The translations under genes and the position numbers were made by a program. Of a DNA stretch of 64,000 nt, positions 56,446-64,000 are shown piece by piece (positions within the stretch are counted from its first letter, which is position 1; each line of letters starts with the position of its first letter). A model generated the notes under the pieces. The model was given only the letters and a program-made list of their open reading frames with translations. It was not told the origin of the DNA and ran no database searches. Origin of the DNA: Megaustenia siamemsis (Eukaryota > Mollusca > Gastropoda > Stylommatophora > Ariophantidae); the NCBI GenBank assembly GCA_032433765.1, contig JAVIAB010000124.1, forward strand, positions 96,558,202 through 96,622,201, in the 5' to 3' direction.

Positions 56446-58108
56446 ACACGCAGCTGTGTGTGTGTATACATGTATTTACGGGCCCTTAGACACTTTTAGA
56501 CATTGTCAGTCTCTTTGCAGTCGAAGTAACCTAGACATTGTTCCCCCTGCTCGTGTATTTTTAGAACCCTTCACCTGACCAGAGGGTATAATTACAGCTA
56601 GACCCGTGTGACTCGCCCTTTCCCGTTCTGACCATGGTCCACGACACAGGGAAGTCATTTTTCTTTTCTTTAACCAATATCGATTATTTTGTTTTGGATG
56701 TTTCATTACTAGTTAGCTATGTAGGATTAGTTTTAATCACTTACATATCTGTGTGTGCGTGTTGTTCCTGCTGAAGGCCTATTGAACCGAAACGTCGTTC
56801 AAATATGTGTCGTCTACTAATCACGTAAAGCTTTTACCTTACCATTTTTTCAATTTTTTCTCAATTTTCCCTCACATTCAGCTTTACTGCAGCTTCGCAT
56901 TTTTATGCATTCATTTGCATTTATTTGCCTTAAATTCCCCTTCCCTCCCCCCATTTATAATATGACTTAAATGAAACATTGACCTAAGGAATTATTTCAT
57001 GGTTCATTGAGCCCGGCCTCATGAATATATCCATTTTCACGACTACCATTCCAGAGAGTGTTAATTTCGTTGTGACCCGATTGTAAAGTACGAAACTAGT
57101 TCCTAGTGGCCAACCATGTGCGACCTATGTGCACAATTTCTTTCTTTCAGCTATTATGATCTTCAAATGGGTTTCTGAAATATTTTATGGGACAGACAGG
57201 CAGTGGTGAAAGGAACTGGCCAATCAACTCAAGAATTTGAGAATTGGTACAATGTTGTCTTAACATTTCCTTACTTAGAAATTGCAATGATGTGAGGATT
57301 GGTACAATGTAGTCTTAACATTTCCTTACTTAGCAATTGCAGTGATTTGACAATTGGTACAATGTAGTCTTAACATTTCCTTACTTAGCAATTGCAGTGA
57401 TTTGAGGATTGGTACAATGTAGTCTTAACATTTCCTTACTTAGCAATTGCAGTGATTTGAGGATTGGTTCAATGTAGTCTTAACATTTCCTTACTTAGCA
57501 ATTGCAGTGATTTGAGGATTGGTACAATGTAGTCTTAACATTTCCTTACTTAGCAATTGCAGTGATTTGACGATTGGTACAATGTAGTCTTAACATTTCC
57601 TTACTTAACAATTGCAGTGATGTGAGGATTGGTACAATGTAGTCTTAACATTTCCTTACTTAGCAATTGCAGTGATTTGAGGATTGGTACAATGTAGTCT
57701 TAACATTTCCTTACTTAGCAATTGCTGTGATTTGAGGATTGGTACAATGTAGTCTTACATTTCCTTACTTAGCAATTGCTGTGATGCTGCCTGTACCTGT
57801 ATCTGTCATCACTTTTATTACCAGGACATAGTTAGTATGCGTGAGGCCAACATGGTAGATGAAATGGAAGCTACATTATGTCAGTTTAACTGGTCAAGAT
57901 TCCAACAAGCAGTTATGATCCACTGAAAGCTGTAATCTCAATAAGTGTATGAGCCTCGCTGAGCTATGGTTCTTCATTATCGCTGTTGAACATTAGCATC
58001 CAGTGGCCCTATCGGTTTTAATATATTGTGCTCAGTGGCATTTTCCAGATTAACTGGGTCTGGATGGGCAGTAGTATCTTGAGATTGGCCACCTCTAGGT
58101 GCATAGCC

Positions 58109-58168
<60 letters not shown>

Positions 58169-59217
58169 GTAACAAGGCATTATATGGCAACGAATACAAA
58201 TGGCGTGGTTTTATATGCATGGTCGGTATTAGTTTAAACAAATTGTAGCTCTACATGCAATAACTGATGTTCATAATTGCAAACGTGTTACCATTTTCAG
58301 ATTCCTTTACCTTTCATATCTCATTATGTCCTCGCCAAACTTGATGTATTGGTTGAGTAACTCCACATGCCTGGTAATTATACCTCAGATTTGTGTTGAC
58401 TCCAGCTCGTCAAATGTGTTGTTTACGTCTTCAATTAGTTCGTTTTCGCATTGCCTTCACCGATTAACATAACTACTCTTGTAATATTTGATAATGTTTT
58501 TAGTGAAACAATCGACATCTCTCTCATGCGTGTTATTATAATGAGACTTTATGTTCAATGATTATTAACGCTTTATATCGAGCGAAAGAGAAGAGTAAAG
58601 AAACACAATTTCTTTCTCAGGTAAAAACAATCCTCACCGCTAAGCGTGTGACAATCATCATCATCTCAGTTTTCATCATCTTCATATCAACGGCAGCCCC
58701 CGTGTACGTCGCCAACACGCTGGGAATGAAGTACTTCCCCGAGAGAAACACAACTCTCTTGGGCCTCGTTTATTTAGAGAACCGAGACGTCATTGAGTCG
58801 GTTTCTTTCGTGGTCAATAACGTTGTTTTTCCTTCATCATCTTTTGTTATCATCATTGTCTGTACCGCGACTTTAGTTTACAAGCTTCAGAAGACCACAC
58901 AATGGAGGATGAAGACAACCGCTAAATCTCAAGACAAGAACATCACCAGTCAAAATCAAAAGGTGACCAAAATGGTCGTGATGGTTTCCACATTATTCAT
59001 TGCGTGTTTTACTCCAGAGTGTTTTATGTTTATTGCGTTTTTGCTAGAACCCGATTTGTTTATTGGTGGAAAGTATACCAACATTTACAAGATACTTGTG
59101 TGTTTGGGGACTTTCATAGAATCAATCAATTCATCAATGAATATCTTCATTTATTATAACATGAGCAGTAAATACAGAACTGTTTTTAGATATATATTCT
59201 CTTTGGATAGTTTGTAA
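47850..59217 (+). CDS. receptor gene C: class A GPCR, chemosensory-receptor-like, intact
   Basis: Joining 47850-48015, 53537-53751 and 58621-59217 gives 325 residues without stops. All landmarks of gene A are kept: GIFTNIVN (TM1), LAVSD (TM2), LITLERC (end of TM3), ACFTP (TM6), NSSMNIFIYYNMSSKYR (TM7 and helix 8). The loop-2 glycosylation site is NTT instead of NKT. It differs from A in an extra Val in TM1, in YVANTLG against FVNKLD after TM4 (so that region lacks the Cys of A), and in a shorter tail without the CC pair. Introns are 5,521 and 4,869 bp, 2-3 times longer than in A, because of retroelements. Plasma-membrane receptor; ligand unknown. Being the most diverged of the three copies yet intact, it is probably functional. 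Confidence 0.85.
48211..49931 (-). mobile_element. LINE f composite inserted in LINE b2
   Basis: The minus strand from 49720 to 48490 encodes the best open LINE f stretch, 272 codons: DHICNLANPSE, ELLFADDQALIHE, FKYLGSLMTNDNSQ, IFIPTLCYQCQTSTLDART and RKRWVDGILEALGNI. A second 3' end lies head to tail after it (48470-48211), and an internal f segment (49931-49811) before it, beyond a microsatellite. So the insertion is rearranged or made of several copies. Confidence 0.8.
49721..49810. repeat. (CA)n(TA)n microsatellite inside LINE f
   Basis: About 28 bp of CA pass into about 60 bp of TA between two LINE f segments. Confidence 0.9.
50940..51785. other. conserved part of intron 1 of gene C
   Basis: No gene. 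The first half (GGATAGACAGATCTGGCATCAGAATGA, CCCCAC-TAA-TTATCC, ATTTGACGCCAG) aligns with 10280-10460 in intron 1 of gene A, so this is old receptor intron rather than insertion. Confidence 0.5.
51790..52640 (+). mobile_element. PLE endonuclease fragment and 3' region
   Basis: The + strand gives CNRTVCKTGNHVLQSDTVLFPNG, FEIRKRFTCISRNITYVIICKRC, QLTYKIES in place of YIGET, and further on NSQRHQGKADVLVTG and SSRFTLENRIF, in line with 55640-56000. It is the GIY-YIG endonuclease end of a Penelope-like element, with stops and without RT. The pyrimidine-rich sequence after 52230 is probably its 3' region. Confidence 0.7.
52725..53160 (+). mobile_element. LINE e 3' coding end
   Basis: An open frame of about 135 codons: FINGCLRRIKGWKWQDKITN, RRRWRWIGHSLRKP, GLFWNPQGKRQRGSP, EMKMMGKTWNDFKRMAKNK and a terminal VEDLCS. 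This is the widespread C-terminal end of one group of animal non-LTR retrotransposon ORF2 proteins, after the RT. The RT itself is absent, so it is 5'-truncated. It reads the same way as gene C. Confidence 0.75.
53381..53496 (-). mobile_element. SINE1 3' half just before exon 2 of gene C
   Basis: Only the body and tail are present (GTGCCCCCGTCACGCCAAGTGGCG to GTGGTCGGTATTAC); the tRNA head is missing. It ends 40 bp before exon 2, so the sequence up to the polypyrimidine tract is probably all that remains of the old intron here. Confidence 0.8.
53537..53751 (+). CDS. gene C exon 2 (TM2-TM3)
   Basis: 215 bp as in gene A, acceptor TTTCTTGTACAG, donor AAG|GTAACT. It encodes LAVSDIGYVTT (TM2), SLDLPFDPVDV and ITCWITALITLERCLCIAAPLK. 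Most amino-acid changes against A fall in TM2 and the first extracellular loop, the part that could meet a ligand. Confidence 0.87.
53940..56900 (+). mobile_element. Penelope-like element, nearly complete, frameshifted
   Basis: A PLE (RT plus GIY-YIG endonuclease) in intron 2 of gene C, same strand. N-terminal part: DFHRRMRLQFHFF, WTPRHGASRALDLYIKA, EDIVIKPADKRGAVVVW (54220-54280). RT: LPKIHKIDNPGRPIVSAC, FAPDVCSLYTSIPH, VNGVAMGTKMGPSYACLFMG and YHRYIDDCFGL (YIDD catalytic box near 54985). Linker: CDRNCITC zinc-like knuckle. Endonuclease: GFTCVSRNIIYAIICQRC, MSYIGE, GRRLAERFCDHLRD, FALENRLI, stop at 56038. Shifts near 54010, 54350, 55122 and 55798 break the frame, so it is inactive. The 3' region (56039-56900) has the CTGAAGGCC...GAAACGTCG motif (56771-56797). 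The Cys knuckle suggests a Neptune-like group. Confidence 0.85.
56401..56439. repeat. (TA)n microsatellite in the PLE 3' region
   Basis: A 39-bp TA run followed by TGTATGTATACA. Confidence 0.88.
57225..57785 (+). repeat. 55-bp minisatellite, about 10 units, in intron 2 of gene C
   Basis: The unit is GATTTGAGGATTGGTACAAT, then GTAGTCTTAACATTTCCTTA, then CTTAGCAATTGCAGT: 55 bp (same point at 57301 and 57356). Single-base variants occur between units, and one unit near 57755 lacks a base. Confidence 0.92.
58113..58166. repeat. (TA)n microsatellite in intron 2 of gene C
   Basis: A pure TA run of 54 bp. Confidence 0.9.
58621..59217 (+). CDS. gene C exon 3 (TM4-TM7, C-terminus)
   Basis: The acceptor is TTTCTTTCTCAG and the exon starts VKTILTAKR in phase 0. 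It encodes TM4, KYFPERNTTLLGLVYLENRD (loop 2 with NTT), TM5, YKLQKTTQWRMK, TM6 with ACFTPE, TM7 and YIFSLDSL at the end (TAA at 59215-59217). The frame stays open into the intron upstream, but conservation with A and the AG mark 58621 as the exon start. Confidence 0.88.
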   Translation, partial: VKTILTAKRVTIIIISVFIIFISTAAPVYVANTLGMKYFPERNTTLLGLVYLENRDVIESVSFVVNNVVFPSSSFVIIIVCTATLVYKLQKTTQWRMKTTAKSQDKNITSQNQKVTKMVVMVSTLFIACFTPECFMFIAFLLEPDLFIGGKYTNIYKILVCLGTFIESINSSMNIFIYYNMSSKYRTVFRYIFSLDSL

Positions 59218-59293
59218 TTAACATAATTCTTTCAGCGTTTATATTATTCTGTTTTGTATAGACGGTCCTGGTACAGACGAACGTTTGTTGTTA

Positions 59294-59299
59294 AATAAA
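59294..59299 (+). other. poly(A) signal of gene C (AATAAA)
   Basis: The hexamer follows the stop codon by 77 bp, giving a much shorter 3' UTR than in A and B (about 330 bp). Position alone supports it. Confidence 0.5.
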
Positions 59300-59499
59300 C
59301 ACAGCTTTCATTACATTCGGCACATCCCTCTTGTGTTTTAAAACAGGTGGCATTTAATTGTATTCCCTGTTATTGTCTTCGCGAATTAGTCTCTTACATT
59401 ATATCTTTTCAAATACGATACATGACGATACTACTAAACTGCACTCGGTGCAGCCCTATAGTGTTAAATATCTTTATTATAATGGTTTAGTATATAAAT

Positions 59500-59740
59500 G
59501 ATTCATGATTGTACAAAGAAGATACGACGGTGGTTTTCTGTTGCCTTCCGTTGGTTTCTTTAGGGTTGGCACCGCTAGCCTTTGACTAAAAAAGTCTCAC
59601 CCACAAGGCAATGGGGTTGTTTTACTTCGGGGTATCCCCCCTTAGCCTTTTAGTCTCCCGAGCTTACCTGCAAGGTATCAGGGCAGCCACAGGTTGTACT
59701 GTTTACTGCATACAGTAGTAGGTAAAATTACCCGACCTGA
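59500..59740. other. unassigned, repeat-like
   Basis: This stretch is more GC-rich than its surroundings and contains CTTTGACTAAAAAAGTC and GCCTTTTAGTCTCCCGAGC blocks that look like part of a dispersed repeat, but no second copy is present in the window. Confidence 0.25.
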
Positions 59741-59754
59741 CATAATGTGATGGA

Positions 59755-60121
59755 GTCTGTAAGATGGAGTCTGTAGGAATATGGTTTTACAGAAGGATGT
59801 TGAGAATACCATGGACAGCTAAAAAGAGTAATGAAACTGTTCTGAAAGAGGTCAAAGCAAAAAGAGAGCTAATCTCCAATGTTAGGAAGAAACTATCATC
59901 ATTTTCTGGCCATGTTATGAGAAGAGAACAACTGGAATATATTGTAACAACTGGAAAAAATTGAGGAACGAAGAGATGGAGGGAAGCAAAGAGAAAAATA
60001 CCAGACAGCTTAAGAGAATGCCTTGGCACAAGGTCAACAAAAGAAATGATAAATAGCTGTCGAGATGGAAAGTTGTGGACATGACCACCAACGCCAGCAG
60101 GCCCGGTACTTGATGATGATG
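59755..60121 (+). mobile_element. LINE b2 3' end
   Basis: + strand: MESVGIWFYRRMLRIPWTAKKSNETVL, HVMRREQLEYIVTTGKN and a tail ending CCAGCAGGCCCGGTACTTGATGATGATG. It is the same 3' end as at 50280-50915. Confidence 0.8.
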
Positions 60122-61434
60122 TTTAATTTTTAAGAAACTAAGAACCTGACTTTGAAGAAAGCTCACCGCTGGACATTTAGAAGCTGGTGGGAATTTAAGA
60201 AAAAGACCTTAAAGATAAATGAATTAACATCCCTATGAGACTAAATCTATGTATAGAGTGAATGATATGTCACAGTTTCTGTGTTGTTGTTTCTTGTTTA
60301 ATGTAACAAAAAATAAGAATCTGTCGTTTAAGAAAGATCACCTCCAGACATCGTCCACTAGAGAACATTACATAAAAAGCAAGTGGGAAAAGGTAAGAAA
60401 TTAGATCAAAAGATGATATAATATCACAATGAGACACATTCAGGTATAAGATACAGTTTTTACCCTGTCATTTATTAAAAAGCACCAGACAGATAATAAA
60501 GTACAAACACATTTTTTAATCATGGTGCATATTTTGAATTATGCATCATTAAAATAAACAATAACATAACGCTCAGTAACACACACAAATAAACACAATA
60601 AATTCACGTCCAGGTATACGTTGATTAAGGAAACACAAAATATTTTCTAATTGCATCATAATGAAAGCATTCTTTTAAGTTATATTCTTGTTTTTTTTTC
60701 GATCTTTTCTGTCTGCAGAGGACTTGGGATAGCATCATGTTCGTCATAAAGCTCAGAGATTGCTTCTTGAGAAAATAATAGAAGGAAAGTTCTGTAAACA
60801 AATACAGAGCAGAATAGCAAAGATAACATAATACAAGCGATTAGGGATGACAGTAAAGCTAACTAATAATATATACATCCAATACTGAACTACGAAAATA
60901 GTCGTGTGCATACATGTGAACAAAAAAAATTGAATAAGTGATTTATATGAACGGCAATTCTTATGACTAACAAATAACCATATTTACAGCCAAGAGTGGA
61001 GCTTCAATTAAACGAAAATTGTACATAATCATGGATGTTTTGTATGTAAAGCTCGAATAAACGACAACGTGTCAATAAAGATAATGCTTTGGTTATACAT
61101 GCAAAATATTTACAATTGAAAATCAATATAACGAATACTAGGCTGCATTTCGCTGACCAGAAAATAAATTTAAAACAGAAAGAAAAAGAAAGGAAATGAA
61201 ACTACTTGTTACAATCTTTAGCCAACTTTCATCAAGTGTTATCGCTGATGGTGATGGAGTTCATGCTATGTGTTGAGAGTGCTCAATGTTGAGAGTACTC
61301 TGTGATGAGAGTGCTCAGTGTTGAGAGTAATCTATGTTGAGTTACTGATGATGCAGCTTAATTTACCACATCATCCGAACTTATCGCCACTACTGTTCAT
61401 TGTGCACTTTACATTATTCTTCATCCGATCTAAG
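60122..61434. other. 1.3 kb AT-rich, no gene
   Basis: No gene is supported. Two short imperfect direct matches (TAAGAA-CTG...AAGAAAG-TCACC near 60130 and 60318) and a 17-bp-like repeat of TTGAGAGTGCTC (61275-61335) are the only structures I noticed. Confidence 0.4.
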
Positions 61435-61520
61435 AGTTGCCAGTGCCAATGCTATGCTTCTAGTATCGAGAACAATAAGAAAACCTATTACCACCAAACT
61501 GAACTGTGTTAGACTATTGT
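61435..61520 (+). mobile_element. diverged LINE f scrap
   Basis: CCAGTGCCAATGCTATGC through GAGAACAATAAGAAAA and GAACTGTGTTAGAC matches LINE f 45495-45575 with many changes. Confidence 0.45.
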
Positions 61521-61888
61521 ATCTATATGAAACAAATTGATAGATACGATCAGATGCACCGTGGGGAAAATACATTTAAAAAAAAACAATTCTAATACTT
61601 CTTTCCTTCGTTGACAACATAGGGAGGCAACAGTTAAAAATAGTGTGATTACGTGATAAGTCAAACATATCAGATCTCACCCATAACAGCCCTTCTTTAA
61701 TTCAGGTGACCATATTTTTGAAACCCTAATCCGGGATTAGGCTACCAATGCCGGACCTGGTCACTATATGCAAGAACAATAAGAAAAATAACCTCTACTG
61801 AGATGAAATGTGTTAGGCGAATGACAGGAAACAGTCTGAGAGAAAAATCAGAAATAAAGAACTGAGAAAAAAGCTAGGAATAGCCCCC

Positions 61889-61917
61889 GGTGTTTTTAAA
61901 GTTGCAGTGCAGTGAAT
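61889..61917 (+). repeat. left terminal inverted repeat of the mariner element
   Basis: 29 bp beginning GGTGTTTTTAAAGTTGC, identical to the complement of 63271-63299. The outermost CAG expected from the right end is missing. Confidence 0.92.
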
Positions 61918-62067
61918 ATTTCTAATATTCAGTAAATGACGTAATCATCATCTACGTACCACAATTTTGTAAACCACATTTATGAACAAACCGCTGCTTC
62001 CTTTAAGGTTTTATTTACGTAAAGGACGGGCACTACGCTACTTTCACTGTCTCATTGCTTGAAGGAA

Positions 62068-63120
62068 ATGGTGTTGACGATTGAAAACAGGGTATTTCTG
62101 GTTGAGCATGTCTTTCGTAATGGCGGTAAATATACGGACGAGGTCATTAGACAATTTGTGAGGAAATTTCCAGACTCACAAGTCCCTCACCGAAATTCTG
62201 TTACAAAATTGATCAAAAAGTTTCTTGAAACCGGTAGTGTGGCAGATGCATACCGATCTGGAAGACCTTCAATTTCACAAGACCAAATTATGGAACTCCA
62301 AGACAGAATTACAATGAGTCCAAATGCATCTTTAAACTACTCGTCTCAACAGGTGCAAATATCTAAGAGTTCTGTTCACAAGGTTTTAAGAAGTGAACTA
62401 CACTATCGTCCATACAAATTAACTGAAGTGTCTCAACTCCAAGAAAGAGATTATGAATCCCGTTTAAACTACTGCATGTGGTTTCAGAATTTTATTTATG
62501 AACATGGCGCTGTCATCCTTGACGTCACTTTTTTCACTGATGAGGCCTGGTTTCATTTATCCGGTTATGTGAACAGTCAGAACAATCGGCTGTGGAGCAG
62601 TGAAAACCCCCATGAATTTCATCAAGTGCCGCTTTACGATCAAAAAGTCGGAGTGTGGTGCGCTATAAGTCGTATGCGGATAATAGGACCTATATTTTTT
62701 AATGAAACAATAAATGCAGAACTTTACCGTACTTTAATTCTGGAACCGTTCATAGCACACCTTACAGAACGGGAAATTATGGAATCCTGGTTTCAGCAGG
62801 ATGGGGCAACAGCACACACAACCACAACAACACTCAATTATTTAGAAAGCATATTTGCAAATCGCATTATTTCACGTGGAATCTGGCCTGCTCGTTCACC
62901 AGATCTTCTAACACCCCCAGATTATTATCTGGGGGGGGGGGCATTGAAGGGGAAAGTTTATGAAAATAATCCGCAGACAATTAATGACCTAAAGACTGAA
63001 ATAGTAGACAAGATTAAACAAATATCACCAGACATTATTCTTAAGGTTTTCGCAAATATGGAAAGACGAATCACGACATGTCTTGAGGCCCGTGGTGGAC
63101 ATTTTCAACATATGCTTTAG
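62068..63120 (+). CDS. mariner-type DDE transposase, 350 aa
   Basis: Cuts and rejoins DNA at the element ends, acting in the nucleus. The N-terminus (RVFLVEHVFRNGGKY... to KFLETGSVADAYRSGRP) is a helix-turn-helix of the kind found in animal mariner-like transposases with a DUF4817-type domain. The catalytic core shows TDEAWFHLSGYVN (D158), WFQQDGATAHT (D245) and PPDYYL (D285): spacing D(39)D. The first ATG is at 62068; the frame opens slightly earlier without ATG. Two oddities: SPDLLTPPD has one Leu more than the usual SPDLTPPD, and an 11-G run (62931-62941) changes the expected LWGALKGKV to LGGGALKGKV, losing the Trp. The frame is otherwise open to TAG. Confidence 0.88.
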   Translation: MVLTIENRVFLVEHVFRNGGKYTDEVIRQFVRKFPDSQVPHRNSVTKLIKKFLETGSVADAYRSGRPSISQDQIMELQDRITMSPNASLNYSSQQVQISKSSVHKVLRSELHYRPYKLTEVSQLQERDYESRLNYCMWFQNFIYEHGAVILDVTFFTDEAWFHLSGYVNSQNNRLWSSENPHEFHQVPLYDQKVGVWCAISRMRIIGPIFFNETINAELYRTLILEPFIAHLTEREIMESWFQQDGATAHTTTTTLNYLESIFANRIISRGIWPARSPDLLTPPDYYLGGGALKGKVYENNPQTINDLKTEIVDKIKQISPDIILKVFANMERRITTCLEARGGHFQHML

Positions 63121-63270
63121 GCACAACTTTATTGTGTTAATACCAACATTACCCATTATAAGCTCACCGATAGCAGTCAAGTATATTTGAATAATACCAT
63201 TTATTTTACAATTTGTGTGACGCATTAGTTAACCGCATTTCTGGTGACGTTTTTTCTTCCGAGAGTAGAA

Positions 63271-63299
63271 ATTCACTGCACTGCAACTTTAAAAACACC
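63271..63299 (-). repeat. right terminal inverted repeat of the mariner element
   Basis: 29 bp, exact complement of the left end; followed by CTG and then TA of the LINE f host. Confidence 0.92.
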
Positions 63300-63545
63300 C
63301 TGTATAAGGAAACAACAGATAAAATGGTTTGGCCACGCGGCAAGGCAGAAAGATCAACACAACGAGCCTTCAATAAACGTTTTGAGAACACCAGACCCAA
63401 TGGTCGGACACGAAAAAAGATGGATCAATGGAATATTAGAAACACTAGGAAAAATAACAGCAGCAGGCGAACAGAAGAGCAAAAGACCGCAAAATATATC
63501 TCCCCTCGATGCAGAAAGGCAGATGAGTAAGGAAAGAAGAATCCG

Positions 63546-64000
63546 GGACGGATTAATTTGACTTAAATATTCCATCAATAAAATGAAATTTCTTCAGTCG
63601 TTTTCAAGTGAATAATACATATATATTTCAAAACTAATTAAAACATCTAACAATATAGGCTTACAAAACGTTATCATGAGTTATTGAAATTAAACGTTAT
63701 TGACTTTCAGTTTCGGTACACAAGATTTAAAACTTGGAGCGCATTTTACTGTTACTTCTTCGCCAAATGAACAGCCAGTTCAACTTTTTAAACATTGTCT
63801 ACACAACAACGGAATCATGTATATTTTTAAGTCGAAGAGACGTTTACCATATTGGTAAAATTTTTTTTTAACGTTTGTGTCCCTAATGTATTTTAACAAA
63901 TTCGGAACAAAGCTAAACAAATCGGCCAAAATCGGGACAAATTCGGGACAGTAACAAATCAGGGATAAAGGTTAAAAAAAAAATCGAGACTGTCCCGGAA
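63546..64000. other. no gene seen
   Basis: AT-rich DNA. Near the end, AATCGGGACAAATTCGGGACAG and AATCGAGACTGTCCCGG resemble the CCGGGATTAGG and ATGCCGGAC strings near 61720-61760; a repeat starting beyond the window is possible. Confidence 0.3.

Larger units (their letters stand above)
61887..63302 (+). mobile_element. mariner-type (Tc1/mariner superfamily) DNA transposon
   Basis: A 1.4-kb element with 29-bp perfect inverted termini (61889-61917 and 63271-63299, outer end GGTGTTTTTAAAG) and one transposase gene. At the right end CACCCTG is followed by TA, the usual target of this superfamily; the left end has lost its CAG and TA, probably by a small deletion. With an unbroken transposase and perfect termini it looks like one of the youngest insertions in the window. 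Confidence 0.9.
61738..63545 (+). mobile_element. LINE f 3' part, host of the mariner transposon
   Basis: Left part (61738-61886): ATGCAAGAACAATAAG, GAAATGTGTTAGGCG, AAAGCTAGGAATAGCCCC. Right part (63303-63545): TATAAGGAAACAACAG, KWFGHAARQK, the 3' end CCCCTCGATGCAGAAAGGCAG. Against 45500-45900 the two parts join with about 12 bp missing at the left junction (GTCATAGAATA). Confidence 0.78.

Noticed and set aside
58558..58620. Extension of the gene C exon 3 frame upstream by 63 bp
   Set aside because: The frame is open by chance; it lies before a good acceptor, is not conserved with gene A, and would lack TM1-TM3 if used as a start.

Overview
This is a gene-poor, repeat-rich nuclear window from an animal, most likely a gastropod mollusc. 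I infer this from three class A GPCR genes that resemble the gastropod chemosensory-receptor group, from several LINE families, two tRNA-derived SINE families, Penelope-like elements (PLEs), a mariner transposon and AT microsatellites, and from the spliceosomal introns. The species cannot be fixed from sequence alone. Repeat family letters used here (LINE a to h, b1/b2, SINE1, SINE2) are my own labels.

Receptor cluster. Three copies of one three-exon GPCR gene lie head to tail on the + strand. All have the same exon structure: exon 1 = N-terminus and TM1; a phase-1 intron splits the Gly codon just before the TM2 motif LAVSD; exon 2 = TM2-TM3 ending after an ERC motif (DRY equivalent); a phase-0 intron lies in loop 2; exon 3 = TM4-TM7 and tail. 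Gene A (9969-15147, 330 aa) and gene C (47850-59217, 325 aa) are intact. Gene B (27175-36847) is a pseudogene with stops and frameshifts in all three exons. A scrap of exon 1 at 21355-21465 suggests a fourth, mostly lost copy. Introns and flanks are also recognisably duplicated, so the copies arose by segmental duplication. They have since diverged in length through different insertions and tandem-repeat expansions.

Layout. 0-6.5 kb: nested LINEs and SINEs. 6.5-15.5 kb: gene A with 5' flank and poly(A) signal. 15.5-27.1 kb: LINE fragments, a 27-bp minisatellite, the fourth-copy scrap, then about 2.5 kb of nearly featureless AT-rich DNA. 27.1-37.2 kb: pseudogene B, whose introns carry 68-bp, 29-bp, 13-bp and 39-bp tandem arrays. 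37.2-47.8 kb: SINE1, LINE d, a foldback element and a three-level nested insertion (LINE f in SINE2 in LINE b1). 47.8-59.3 kb: gene C, with LINE f inside LINE b2 in intron 1 and a near-complete but frameshifted PLE in intron 2. 59.3-64 kb: LINE b2 3' end, AT-rich DNA, and a mariner-type transposon with an intact transposase ORF and 29-bp inverted termini, inserted in LINE f.

The only apparently functional host genes are receptors A and C; the only apparently intact transposon ORF is the mariner transposase. The history is one of local receptor duplication and decay, with successive retroelement insertions whose relative order can be read from target-site duplications.
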